A stretch of 64,000 nt of DNA from CAVPPA01 sp963841325 (GTDB lineage Bacteria; Patescibacteriota; Saccharimonadia; Saccharimonadales; UBA4665), in the NCBI GenBank assembly GCA_963841325.1, contig CAWJBZ010000003.1, forward strand, positions 40,256 to 104,255, in the 5' to 3' direction. Shown here piece after piece: positions 51,178-59,990 of this stretch. Position 1 is the first letter of the stretch. Each line of letters opens with the position of its first letter. Below the pieces are notes generated by a model. The model was not told where the DNA came from. It saw only the letters and a program-made list of their open reading frames with translations, and did no database searches. The translations under genes were made by a program, and so were the position numbers.

Positions 51178-52419
51178 TTATTTGATCTGTCGAGCTAACC
51201 ACTTAGCACTGGGACGGATAGTCCGACGCATCGTCTGACGGTCAACCGCTATCAAGCCAAATTTAGGCCACCACCCGGATGCCCATTCAAAATTATCCAG
51301 TAAACTCCAGTGCAAATAACCAAATAACTTCACGCCGTGTTGCAAAGCTTTTTGCATGGCGACAATAGTCTGTTCCAGCCACCACTGGCGGTAAGTATCA
51401 ATGGCGTCTGCCAGTCCGTTTTCGGTAATAATTAATGGTTTATGATACTTGCGCCATAATCTTTCCAACAACCGGCCCACTCCAGCCGGTTCCATATACC
51501 AACCGAGATCATTAATCGGTTTAGCTGGATTTTTCATAAGTCCTTGCCAATTTATGTACGCCGAAAAGTAATAATTAAGTCCAATAAAATCAACGCGGTT
51601 GCTAATACGATTTAAAAACCACCAGTTAGCAATATAGTTTTCAATCCTTATACTCAGCAGATTAATGACATTATTGGGATTAACCGGACTTAAGTCACTG
51701 ATTTGAGCAGCTATTCCGACAGACAATCTCGGGTTAATTGATTTGATAACTTGATAAGCTCGGCGATGTGCCTTAACTAGATTATTGTAAACTTGCAGGG
51801 CTTTAATGATGTTCTTACGCATGGGTGGCCAGGAGCCTTGAATATAACCAAAACTAACATAGACGTTCGGCTCATTGAGTACCAAGACATATCGTAAATC
51901 TTGACAAAGCTCCTCAGTCACTTTTTTAACATAACGATCAAAATATAACAGGTTTTGCTTTCTTCCAAACCCGCCTTTTTTAGTAAACCAGACTGGCATA
52001 GTCCAGTGCCAGAAAGTTAAAATTGGTTCAATCTGCAGTCGTTTTAGCTCATTAATGTATTGCCGATAATGCTCGATTTCTTGCTTATCCCATTGTCCTT
52101 CGGTCGGTTCAAGTCGCGACCATTCTACCCCAAAGCGAAATGCATTCAGATTCAGTTCTTTGAGTAGTTTAAAATCTTCTGGATAGCGGTTGTAGTGTTC
52201 TACGCCATTGCCGGAAATATAATTCTCTGGATTAATGGCTGCTGTTTGAATAGTTTGCCAATTCGGTAACCAGCTCAATCGTTTTTGAGCTGTTTGGGCC
52301 AACCGATGGGCATTAGCTTTTTCCCATTCGCTCCATTGATTGTGAGTATTGCCTTCTACCTGATGGGCAGCTGTACTTACCCCCCATAAAAAATCTCTTG
52401 TAAATAATAGATTATTCAC
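51178..52419 (-). CDS. Beta-glucosidase/beta-galactosidase (GH1)
   Basis: Retaining glycosidase of family 1, 413 aa. It shows FLWGVSTAAHQVEG at the N-terminus, FRFGVEWSRLEP, the acid/base Glu in VLNEPNVY (about 167-174) and the nucleophile Glu in LIITENGLAD. The C-terminal GYLHWSLLDNFEWASGWWPKFGLI completes the signature. There is no signal peptide, so it acts in the cytoplasm. The natural substrate is not determined. It is slightly short for the family (about 450). Confidence 0.93.
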   Translation of the reverse strand: MNNLLFTRDFLWGVSTAAHQVEGNTHNQWSEWEKANAHRLAQTAQKRLSWLPNWQTIQTAAINPENYISGNGVEHYNRYPEDFKLLKELNLNAFRFGVEWSRLEPTEGQWDKQEIEHYRQYINELKRLQIEPILTFWHWTMPVWFTKKGGFGRKQNLLYFDRYVKKVTEELCQDLRYVLVLNEPNVYVSFGYIQGSWPPMRKNIIKALQVYNNLVKAHRRAYQVIKSINPRLSVGIAAQISDLSPVNPNNVINLLSIRIENYIANWWFLNRISNRVDFIGLNYYFSAYINWQGLMKNPAKPINDLGWYMEPAGVGRLLERLWRKYHKPLIITENGLADAIDTYRQWWLEQTIVAMQKALQHGVKLFGYLHWSLLDNFEWASGWWPKFGLIAVDRQTMRRTIRPSAKWLARQIK

Positions 52420-52552
52420 TTGCCATATAGTAGCAAATATAAACCGATTATTATAGAGATGGCGTAGGCCAATAAAGCAGTTAGTATACTGTACTGTGGA
52501 CTATCAGAAACAGACTATTGACCCTTAATTTATGTACGGTTAGACTATCTAT

Positions 52553-53056
52553 ATGCCCTTAGTTAATTGTCATCGATGCTCCAAGCAGTTTTATACTAAA
52601 CCAAACCGCCTATTAAAGGGGTGGGGTAAGTATTGCTCAAATCGGTGTAAACATCTGGGGTTTAAGACGGGTAAATTTACCCGTTGTTTTATGTGTCATA
52701 AGTCTATCTATAGAAACCTCAAAGAACTAGATAGATCAAAAAGTGGAAAATACTTTTGTAGTAAATCTTGTCAAACAATATGGAGAAATTCCAAGGTATA
52801 CATTGGTCATAATCACGCTAACTGGAAAGGTGGCGAAAGTTCATACCGTTACATTCTCCAACGATCTAAACGGATTAAAGTATGTGCAAAGTGTCAAACT
52901 AGAGACACACGTGTGTTAATAGCGCATCATAAAGATAAAAATCGCCAAAACAATGACACTTCAAATTTAATATGGTTATGTCTTAACTGTCATTTCCTTG
53001 TACACCATTACAAATCTGAGACTTTGCACATTAACACCCATAAGTTAATTGCATAA
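52553..53056 (+). CDS. HNH endonuclease with zinc fingers (free-standing)
   Basis: A 167-aa protein. Two N-terminal zinc-knuckle motifs (CHRCSKQF with CSNRCKHL, and CFMCHKSI with CSKSCQTIW) precede an NHANWKGG linker. The HNH nuclease is CAKCQTRDTRVLIAHHKDKNRQNNDTSNLIWLCLNCH, whose H-H, N and H residues bind the metal. This architecture is common in homing-type endonucleases of phages and mobile DNA. It stands just before tRNA-His with no host intron visible. Confidence 0.85.
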   Translation: MPLVNCHRCSKQFYTKPNRLLKGWGKYCSNRCKHLGFKTGKFTRCFMCHKSIYRNLKELDRSKSGKYFCSKSCQTIWRNSKVYIGHNHANWKGGESSYRYILQRSKRIKVCAKCQTRDTRVLIAHHKDKNRQNNDTSNLIWLCLNCHFLVHHYKSETLHINTHKLIA

Positions 53057-53103
53057 TAACAATTGCCTATGGAATATTGAACAGATATAATGACTTAGTT
53101 AAT

Positions 53104-53181
53104 GGCGGGTGTAGCTCAGTTGATTAGAGCGTCTGATTGTGGTCCAGAAGGTCGTGAGTTTGATTCTCACCACTCGCCCCA
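53104..53181 (+). tRNA. tRNA-His (anticodon GTG)
   Basis: An encoded G-1 (53104) pairs with discriminator C. Acceptor GCGGGTG/CACTCGC, anticodon stem TCTGA/CCAGA (first inner pair weak) and loop TTGTGGT, encoded CCA. Confidence 0.95.
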
Positions 53182-53258
53182 TATTTATTTACATATCAAA
53201 TATATCATTCTGTAATATACATATTACTACCATCAAGAAAAAGATTCGGTAGGAGACA

Positions 53259-55094
53259 GTGAAGCGATTGGTCTATTTTTTAAAAAATTACCGACTACTA
53301 AGCTGGATAATTGCCGGCCTGATTAGTGGTCTAGTACTCGAATTATTCCATTTAACAATCGCCGTCCATTGGGAAATAAGTATTATTTCACTGATTACTG
53401 TCATACCTTTACTTTGGGGAATGTGGTTGTCAATTAGGGCTGGCAATTACGGCATCGACTTACCAGGTATAGTAGCTATAGTTGCGGCGGTTATTTTACG
53501 TCAATACTGGGTCAGTATTGCAGTCGCTTTAATATTAGTTATTAATTTATCGCTTAAAAATGTTATTGTCCGGCGAGTTCAACGCCGAAAAGCTCAGCAA
53601 ATGGATAAAATTCCTGATCTTGTTCACGTATTTCGGAAACGTCGTTTGGTAGATGTTCAAATCGGCGACATCCATGTAGGTGATGAGATAGAAATTCGTC
53701 CCGGAGAGGTTATTCCTGTGGATGCGGTTATTAAAAATGGTACTGGTAACTTTGATGAATCAAGTCTGACCGGTAGCCACAAACTGCAATATCGCCAAGG
53801 CGGTGATATTATTTTAGGCGGCTCAACCAACGTCAACGAAACGATTAACGCTAAAGTACTGCGGACAACAGCCGATAATCAATATCGTCAAATTGCCCGT
53901 TTTGAGCGGTCAGCAATGGGCAGCCCAGCACCAATTAACCAACGGGTAGATTTTTACAGTATCTACTTTATGCTTGGGGCCTATATAATTGCGATTGCTG
54001 CTTGGTTTGTAAGCCGGCAGTCGCTGCGTTTTTTGGAAGTAATTGTGATTGCTTCGCCGGCGCCAATTATACTAGTCCCAACTTTTAGTTTAATAACAGG
54101 GTTACAGCAAGCTGCCAAACGTGGCATCGTTATTAAAACGGCTAGTTTATTTGAACAATTAGCTAAAGCAAAAACTTATGCCTTTGATAAAACCACGATC
54201 CTGGCTGACCAGGCTGCTGAAATAGAATCAGTTACCGTCCTTAAGCCAGCCACCCAACGTCAGGTTCTAAGACTTACCGGTAGCTTAACACAACGGTCCA
54301 ATCATCCACTAGCTCAAGCCATCAGCCAGGCTGTGGTTAGTAAAAGGTTAAAGTTTATCAAGACTAAACACATCCAACAGCTATCCGGGTTTGGCGCAGA
54401 AGCCCATATTGGTAACCAGGACGTATTACTCGGCCATTTCGGTTTAATGCAAGAAAGGGGCATCAGCCTCCCGCAACATTTCAAACCGTCACCTGCTAAA
54501 CAAACTACCATTTATGTTGCAGCTGATCATAAGTTAATCGGTTATCTAACTTTCAAAGATAGTTACCGATCGGATGTTCAACCGATGCTCAAAAAATTAA
54601 CGCAATTAGGTGTGGTCCGGACTTTAGTGGTAACCGACGAAGTCCAATCATTTGCTTCCAGCGTGGTCAAACGACTAGGCATAACTGATGTTAAAGTTAT
54701 CACCCGCCCCGGCGAAGAGTTACTAACTATTGAGGATATTAAAGAACGCCCATCGGTCTTTATTGGTAACGGGTTAACTGATGTACCGGTTTTAGTGGCA
54801 GCCGACGTCGGAGTTGCGGTGGGTGCTCGCGGTAGCACTGCCGCCGGTGATGCCGCCGATGTAGTTATTCTGCAAAATGACCTGGGGTTAATAGCCAAAG
54901 CGATGGCAACTGCCAAACAAGCTGTTCGCAATATTCACTTAGCCCTAGCTATGGCTATTGGCTTAAGCCTGTTATTAATGCTGGTCTTAGCTACCGGTAA
55001 AGTAGCCCCGTTAATAGGGGTATTGATACGAGCTGCCATCGAAATTGCAGTCATTTTTAGCGTTTTATGGACGCGGCGATTTTCTAGTGTATAA
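53259..55094 (+). CDS. P1-type (heavy-metal-like) ATPase with degenerate motifs
   Basis: A 611-aa pump-like protein starting at GTG 53259 with AGGAG 5 nt upstream. The membrane segments, actuator (DESSLTGSHKL, 167-176), phosphorylation and nucleotide domains line up with HMA/CPx pumps. Key sites have changed: TGES is TGSH (171-174), the CPx motif is SPAP (266-269), DKTGT is DKTTI (D310 kept) and GDGxND is GNGLTD. There is no N-terminal metal-binding domain. Transport may be lost or altered. The gene overlaps the convergent lipid kinase-like gene by 11 nt. Confidence 0.82.
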   Translation: MKRLVYFLKNYRLLSWIIAGLISGLVLELFHLTIAVHWEISIISLITVIPLLWGMWLSIRAGNYGIDLPGIVAIVAAVILRQYWVSIAVALILVINLSLKNVIVRRVQRRKAQQMDKIPDLVHVFRKRRLVDVQIGDIHVGDEIEIRPGEVIPVDAVIKNGTGNFDESSLTGSHKLQYRQGGDIILGGSTNVNETINAKVLRTTADNQYRQIARFERSAMGSPAPINQRVDFYSIYFMLGAYIIAIAAWFVSRQSLRFLEVIVIASPAPIILVPTFSLITGLQQAAKRGIVIKTASLFEQLAKAKTYAFDKTTILADQAAEIESVTVLKPATQRQVLRLTGSLTQRSNHPLAQAISQAVVSKRLKFIKTKHIQQLSGFGAEAHIGNQDVLLGHFGLMQERGISLPQHFKPSPAKQTTIYVAADHKLIGYLTFKDSYRSDVQPMLKKLTQLGVVRTLVVTDEVQSFASSVVKRLGITDVKVITRPGEELLTIEDIKERPSVFIGNGLTDVPVLVAADVGVAVGARGSTAAGDAADVVILQNDLGLIAKAMATAKQAVRNIHLALAMAIGLSLLLMLVLATGKVAPLIGVLIRAAIEIAVIFSVLWTRRFSSV

Positions 55095-55716
55095 CATTAA
55101 GCGACACTGCTACCAATAGCGGCACTAAGATATTGTCAAATCCTTTGACGGCTAAGTTTTCCAGTAAGGTAGCGGCCACGGCAATACCAATAAACCAGGT
55201 GCTAAAAATATTCGGCACGAATATGGCATAGGCCGTCAGAATGGTCATGGTGATCAGGAAAAAAGTCAGCGTTCCGACAACGCTTTTGGTATAACCAAAG
55301 ACTTTATAGCGATTGGTTCGGCCAAACCTAAGGCCAATGATGGCTGCCATACCGTCGGCCACGCTCATGATCAAAAGTGAGGCACTATATATCCAGTGAC
55401 TATGGGCTACAAAAGCCAGAACACCGACAGCTATAGCAAATAGTATTTCTCCCCATGTTGGCCGTTGAACACTATGAACGGCCTTAAAAAGCTGAGTATA
55501 GCTTGAATAAAGTACCACCAGAACAAAAGCAGCACTCAACAGAACGATTTCATCCCGGCTTAAAAAGAATGACCAGAAGGCTACAAACGACCCGGCGGAA
55601 ATATGCACAAACTTACGCGTTAACTCGGTATCGATATTTCGATGTCGCCACAATAATTCGGAAATGCACAGGATCAACAGAATAATTACGATTGCAATAA
55701 CCAAGTTCATGCCCAT
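55084..55716 (-). CDS. Dolichol/phytol kinase-like membrane protein (CTP-dependent)
   Basis: A 210-aa protein with seven or so hydrophobic helices. The N-terminal LTRKFVHISAGSF (about 33-45) and SVADGMAAIIGLRFGR plus KSVVGTLTFF are the conserved elements of the SEC59/VTE5/CdsA-like family. These enzymes phosphorylate polyprenol or phytol, or transfer CTP. A role in lipid-carrier metabolism for wall polymers is inferred. A 67-nt gap separates it from the tRNA-Pro genes. Confidence 0.78.
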   Translation of the reverse strand: MGMNLVIAIVIILLILCISELLWRHRNIDTELTRKFVHISAGSFVAFWSFFLSRDEIVLLSAAFVLVVLYSSYTQLFKAVHSVQRPTWGEILFAIAVGVLAFVAHSHWIYSASLLIMSVADGMAAIIGLRFGRTNRYKVFGYTKSVVGTLTFFLITMTILTAYAIFVPNIFSTWFIGIAVAATLLENLAVKGFDNILVPLLVAVSLNVIH

Positions 55717-55766
55717 ATTGTACAGTCGACCGACAAAAATGGAATTATAAACAATTAGTAATCAAC

Positions 55767-55843
55767 TGGTCGGGGTGAGAGGACTCGAACCTCCGACCTC
55801 AGCGACCCGAACGCTGCGCGCTAGCCAACTGCGCTACACCCCG
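55767..55843 (-). tRNA. tRNA-Pro (anticodon CGG)
   Basis: On the minus strand: acceptor CGGGGTG/CACCCCG, D-arm GCGC/GCGC, anticodon stem CAGCG/CGCTG with loop TTCGGGT, T-loop TTCGAGT, discriminator A, encoded CCA. Confidence 0.95.
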
Positions 55844-55855
55844 AAAAAAACAAAC

Positions 55856-55932
55856 TGGTCGGGGATAGAGGACTCGAACCTCCGACCTCGCACTCCCAAA
55901 GCGCGCGCGCTAGCCAACTGCGCCAATCCCCG
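55856..55932 (-). tRNA. tRNA-Pro (anticodon TGG)
   Basis: On the minus strand: acceptor CGGGGAT/ATCCCCG, D-arm GCGC/GCGC, anticodon stem CGCGC/GTGCG with loop TTTGGGA, T-arm GGAGG/CCTCT with loop TTCGAGT, discriminator A, encoded CCA. It is 12 nt from the other tRNA-Pro. Confidence 0.95.
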
Positions 55933-56006
55933 TAAGGCAATATCTATTAAAGATCAAGGTTAACAGAGGTGATTATATAGCAAACAGCTCAAAGCTGCCA
56001 CCCCAA

Positions 56007-56801
56007 TCAAAGATATTGTTGAATGTGCTCGGCCTGTCTGGCTAATCCACGGTTATCGGTTGATACTAAGACGGCATTGAACTGGCGGGCTCCTTTAGTC
56101 TCCAGTTCATTCTTAGTCATTAACCCATGACGCCAACGATTGATAACCACTTCATAAGATATTCCTAAGGATGAGTCCAATGCGCCACACATACCAACAT
56201 CGGTAACATGCGCCGTACCGCCGGGTAAAATCCGTATGTCAGCCGTCGGAACATGCCAATGATCGCCTACCACTAAGGTTACCTGTCTATCTAGGTAATG
56301 CCCGATGACTACTTTTTCGCTGCTATAATCGCCATGAAAATTAACTACACAAGCCACTCGATTTACAGCGCTTTGCGATTCTAAAATTTGATCAACGACC
56401 ACCAGCGGATTATCGATTAATTTTTCTGAGTCTCGACCAACAACTTGGCCGAGCAAACTGATAACTAAAACTTTGCCCTGGGACGTTTCAGTATACTTAT
56501 AACCCAGTCCTGGCGTTCCTTCCGGATAATTTGCCGGTCTAATAATCGGCTCAGCCGGGTTACTGAGCAATGGTACAATTTCTGGACGAAACAGAGTCCA
56601 GTTACCACCAGTAATAAAATCAATGCCTGTCTTCCGGAGACATTGAAAGTCTTCAAGTGTGATGCCTTTGCCGTCAGTAACATTTTCACCTTGGGCGATT
56701 ACCAGATCAATGGCTTTTGCCTTCCGTAGCTGCGGTATAACCTCACTGACGGTTGTTATACCCATCTCACCCATTACGTCTCCGACGTATAGAATATTCA
56801 T
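56007..56801 (-). CDS. YmdB-like metallophosphoesterase
   Basis: A 264-aa calcineurin-like phosphodiesterase of the YmdB family. In Bacillus this family has 2',3'-cAMP phosphodiesterase activity and influences RNase Y. It shows YVGDVMGEMG, AQGENVTDGKG, VVNFHGDYSSEK and VGDHWHVPTADIRILPGGTAHVTDVGM. The conserved GNH motif is GGNW (66-68), so the His that normally takes part in catalysis is Trp. FHAEATSEK has become FHGDYSSEK. The gene lies 18 nt after rny in the same direction. Confidence 0.85.
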   Translation of the reverse strand: MNILYVGDVMGEMGITTVSEVIPQLRKAKAIDLVIAQGENVTDGKGITLEDFQCLRKTGIDFITGGNWTLFRPEIVPLLSNPAEPIIRPANYPEGTPGLGYKYTETSQGKVLVISLLGQVVGRDSEKLIDNPLVVVDQILESQSAVNRVACVVNFHGDYSSEKVVIGHYLDRQVTLVVGDHWHVPTADIRILPGGTAHVTDVGMCGALDSSLGISYEVVINRWRHGLMTKNELETKGARQFNAVLVSTDNRGLARQAEHIQQYL

Positions 56802-56818
56802 ATTGTTTCTAATGTCAT

Positions 56819-58333
56819 TTATTTGGCGTACTCTATGGCTCGGGTTTCGCGAATGACATTCACCTTAATAGTCCCAGGGTACTGTAATGATGACTCTATC
56901 TTAGTCGCTATATCTCGAGCTAACTTTATGGCAGTCAGATCGTCAACCTCTTCCGGTTGGACAAAGATCCGGACCTCACGGCCAGCACTAATAGCGTAAG
57001 CTTTCTCGATTCCCTTGAAGCTAGTGGCCACATTTTCGAGGTCTTTCATACGTTCAGCAAAGTTCTCGGAAGAGATATTCCGAGCTCCCGGTCGGGCGGC
57101 ACTTAAGGCATCAACCGTTCGGATAATGACTGCTTCTACGCTAGTAGCTTCCATATCATCGTGATGCTGTTCAGCAGCCAGAGCCACTGCTTCCGGAGCA
57201 CCGTATTTACGCAACATCTCACCACTGATATGGTGGTGCTTACCTTCCATTTTATGGGTTAAGGCTTTACCCATGTCATGCGTTAAGGCCGCATACTTGA
57301 CAGTCGGGACATCAGCTCCGACTTCTTCGGCTATCATAGCCGCTAAATGAGCCATTTCCACTGAATGCTTCAGGACATTTTGGCCATAACTGGTCCGATA
57401 TTTCAGCTCCCCAACCAAATGGAGAATCTCACGCGGGATACCAATAACCCCGACTTCACGGGCGGCATCTTCACCAGCCCGGACTACTTCTTTTTCAACA
57501 TTCTTCTGAGCTTTCTCAACAACTTCCTCAATCCGGGCCGGGTGAATCCGGCCGTCTTTCATCAGCATCTCCAGGGCCTGATGGGCAATTTCCCGTCGGA
57601 CCGGATCAAAACTGGATAGTACAACATAGCCCGGAGTGTCATCAACTAAAATATCAACTCCTGTTGCTCGTTGCAGGGCTTGGATATTCCGACCTTCCTT
57701 GCCGATGATGCGGCCCTTCATTTCCTCATCTTCAAGTTTAATGCTAGATACTGTCCGTTCAGCGGTCACCTCACTGGCCATTCGTTCCATAGCCGTAGTA
57801 ATAACCAGTGCTGCTCGCTCTTCGGCATCTTCTTCGGCTTCATTTTGCAGTTTAGCAACCAACCCGACAAGGTCATTTTTAATGTCCCGTTCGGTCATTT
57901 GCATGAGCTTATCGGCCGCCTCCGCCTTAGTTAATTTGGCAATCTTTTCTAGCTTGTCCTGTTGACGGCTACGAATGTCGTGGATTTCGTCTTTGAGTTT
58001 ATCAATTTCGTCTTCACTTTTACGCAGATTTTCAGATCGCCTATCCAAATCATCAAGTTTTTTATCAAGCGTCTCCTCGCGAGTAACCAGACGTTGCTCC
58101 AGGTCTTTTAGTTCACGGCGGTGGTTTTGTTCTTCTTTTCGGGCATCTTGAACTTCTTGAGCAGCATTCTCCCGAGCTTGTGAGATTAGTTTTTCGGCTT
58201 CATGTTGCGCTTTAGTTAATTCTTTTTTGGCTTGCTCTTCGGCAGAGCCTATCCGTTTTTGAGTAATAACGGTGTTTGCACCGAAACCAACGGCTACGCC
58301 TACCACGGCGAGCACTACTGTCAGTGGATTCAT
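56819..58333 (-). CDS. rny: Ribonuclease Y
   Basis: Membrane-anchored endoribonuclease starting mRNA decay, 504 aa. It shows an N-terminal membrane helix (LTVVLAVVGVAVGFGANTV), a long coiled coil (about 30-190), a KH domain with GRIIGKEGRNIQALQ (about 206-220) and the HD domain (LKHSVEMAHLAAMI, then ALTHDMGKAL). The ATG has AAAGGA upstream. Confidence 0.96.
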   Translation of the reverse strand: MNPLTVVLAVVGVAVGFGANTVITQKRIGSAEEQAKKELTKAQHEAEKLISQARENAAQEVQDARKEEQNHRRELKDLEQRLVTREETLDKKLDDLDRRSENLRKSEDEIDKLKDEIHDIRSRQQDKLEKIAKLTKAEAADKLMQMTERDIKNDLVGLVAKLQNEAEEDAEERAALVITTAMERMASEVTAERTVSSIKLEDEEMKGRIIGKEGRNIQALQRATGVDILVDDTPGYVVLSSFDPVRREIAHQALEMLMKDGRIHPARIEEVVEKAQKNVEKEVVRAGEDAAREVGVIGIPREILHLVGELKYRTSYGQNVLKHSVEMAHLAAMIAEEVGADVPTVKYAALTHDMGKALTHKMEGKHHHISGEMLRKYGAPEAVALAAEQHHDDMEATSVEAVIIRTVDALSAARPGARNISSENFAERMKDLENVATSFKGIEKAYAISAGREVRIFVQPEEVDDLTAIKLARDIATKIESSLQYPGTIKVNVIRETRAIEYAK

Positions 58334-58508
58334 ACTGTTCCTTTCTATCGGCAGACAAGGTCATGTATGGGCATTCGCTATCACGTCACTAGCCCAAAGT
58401 CCACCTTATCTGAAAGTCGAGTTAAAGAGTTAGATCAATAGGATTGCTCATGTACCATCACATAGCAGCATATCCTAACAAAACTATACCCCCAACAACT
58501 GAGCATGG

Positions 58509-58901
58509 TCAATGTTTCTGTTGGGTAGTATGTACCGGTACACCGTATTCAGGCAGGGCGATGTGCTGGTTTTCGCCAGCCAATAATTTTGCTAAACCCT
58601 GTTTCAGCCAACTATCTCCGCTAGTAGCAGTAATCGGTATGGATAAACTATAGGCTAAAGCATTGGCCACACTGCAGCCAATACGCAAGCCGGTAAAACT
58701 ACCTGGTCCTTGGAAAACTACGACTCCCTGAATGTCGCTTAAGTTTTTGGCTGAGTCAGTTAATAACTGATTAATGGTTAAGTGGATAGTTGACGAAAGT
58801 TCGCGGTGAGCTGGCCAGGTTTGATAGCCCAGTTGGTGTGTATCATTAAACAAACCAACCTCAGCTTCAGGCTTATCGGTACGGATAGTTACGATTAACA
58901 C
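58509..58901 (-). CDS. tsaB: tRNA t6A synthesis protein TsaB, short
   Basis: Partner of TsaD/TsaE in making N6-threonylcarbamoyladenosine at position 37 of ANN-decoding tRNAs. The protein begins MLIVTIRTD and shows the family core VVFQGPGSFTGLRIGCSVANALAYSL (partly about 64-89). It ends after 130 residues, where E. coli TsaB has about 230. It therefore keeps the first ASKHA-like lobe and lacks most of the second. The gene is directly followed, 1 nt apart, by tsaE upstream in transcription order. Confidence 0.88.
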   Translation of the reverse strand: MLIVTIRTDKPEAEVGLFNDTHQLGYQTWPAHRELSSTIHLTINQLLTDSAKNLSDIQGVVVFQGPGSFTGLRIGCSVANALAYSLSIPITATSGDSWLKQGLAKLLAGENQHIALPEYGVPVHTTQQKH

Positions 58902-58902
58902 T

Positions 58903-59370
58903 TTAAATTCCTTTCGACATTAAATAATTTAAAGTTTGAGGGTAAGTAAAACTCAATTTACGAGTCAACTCGGCGCTACTTTCAAGCTTGACAGTCAATC
59001 GTTCACGGGGCAGGACATTCTCGACAATCGCTCCCCATTCGACTACTACCACCGCCTGTTTGTCATGTAAGATCTCAGCTAATTCATTAAGTATAATCCC
59101 TGGCTCGGACAGCCGATAAAAATCAAAATGATACAAGGTTAGCTCGCCGGCTTGGTACTGACGACTGAGAGTAAATGACGGGCTGGCTACCAAATCTTTA
59201 CTGCCCAGTCCGCGGGCCAGGCCACGGACCAGTGTCGTTTTACCACCGCCCAGATCACTAACCAACTCAATGGTTTCGCCGCCTCGTAAGTTAACGCCGA
59301 GTTTAGCGCCAATCGCCTCAGTTTCGGCTGGGCTATAAGAAGTCAGAAATTGTTTTTGAGTCTTACTCAT
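58903..59370 (-). CDS. tsaE: tRNA t6A synthesis ATPase TsaE
   Basis: P-loop protein of the t6A complex, 155 aa with this start. Walker A SDLGGGKTTLVRGLARGLG (about 38-56), ASPSFTLSRQY, FDFYRLSEP and VVVEWGAIVE are all typical of the family. I chose the ATG at 59370 because GGGGG precedes it by 4 nt; the longer frame begins upstream in a region also serving the divergent gene. Confidence 0.93.
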   Translation of the reverse strand: MSKTQKQFLTSYSPAETEAIGAKLGVNLRGGETIELVSDLGGGKTTLVRGLARGLGSKDLVASPSFTLSRQYQAGELTLYHFDFYRLSEPGIILNELAEILHDKQAVVVVEWGAIVENVLPRERLTVKLESSAELTRKLSFTYPQTLNYLMSKGI

Positions 59371-59459
59371 AACCCCCGTATAGTAACGCGTTGTTCGAGG
59401 TTGCCGCAAGTGAAATCGGTTAGTGCGGTTTCGTCTAGGTCGCGGTGTACAATGAAAAT

Positions 59460-59978
59460 ATGCTACAACTGAGTGGGTCGCTTCTCAATAAACCGGTGTT
59501 ATCACTAAGAAGCGGCGGTCCGGTCGCTTGGATAGTTTCTCCTATTATTAATCCTAATAATTTAAAAGTTGAAGGCTTTTACTGTAATGACACTGTCGAA
59601 AAGCGACAACTTATTTTACTTTATCAGGATATCCGTGAACTTTCTCGTCAAGGTTACATTATCGATGACCACGATGTCTTGGCTCAGCCGCATGATTTAG
59701 TACGTTTGAAACAGGTTCTGGCTCTTCATTTTGAGCTACTTAAAAAACCAGTGGTTACCGTTTCCAAAGAGAAAATTGGTAAAGTTAGTGATTATGCCGT
59801 AGAAACGGATACCATGTATGTCCAAAAGCTGTACGTTTCCAGATCAATTTTAAGAAACCTAGCCGGCGGCAGTTTAAGTATCGACCGGACCCAAATTGTG
59901 GAAATCACCAATAACCGGATTATTATCAGCGATCTACTCGAAGGGAATCCATCACCGGCAACCGTCAGCCTAGCTTAA
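59460..59978 (+). CDS. PRC-barrel domain protein
   Basis: A 172-aa protein with two PRC-barrel-like halves: LLNKPVLSLRSGGPVAWIVSP in the N-terminal part and PVVTVSKEKIGKVSDYAVETDTMYVQKL in the C-terminal part. PRC barrels occur in RNA-processing proteins (RimM) and in photosynthetic reaction centres. The exact role here is unknown. I chose the ATG at 59460; TACAAT lies 6 nt before it, suggesting a leaderless message. The longer frame to 59445 would overlap that box. It is convergent with recX. Confidence 0.75.
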   Translation: MLQLSGSLLNKPVLSLRSGGPVAWIVSPIINPNNLKVEGFYCNDTVEKRQLILLYQDIRELSRQGYIIDDHDVLAQPHDLVRLKQVLALHFELLKKPVVTVSKEKIGKVSDYAVETDTMYVQKLYVSRSILRNLAGGSLSIDRTQIVEITNNRIIISDLLEGNPSPATVSLA

Positions 59979-59990
59979 ACTATGAACGAG

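Noticed and set aside
55775..55963. 62-aa plus-strand ORF
   Set aside because: It covers the two tRNA-Pro genes on the opposite strand and is a by-product of their sequence.
56465..58333. Several ORFs of 65-110 aa antisense to rny and the ymdB-like gene
   Set aside because: They mirror the codon pattern of the real genes, have no ribosome sites and no recognisable domains.
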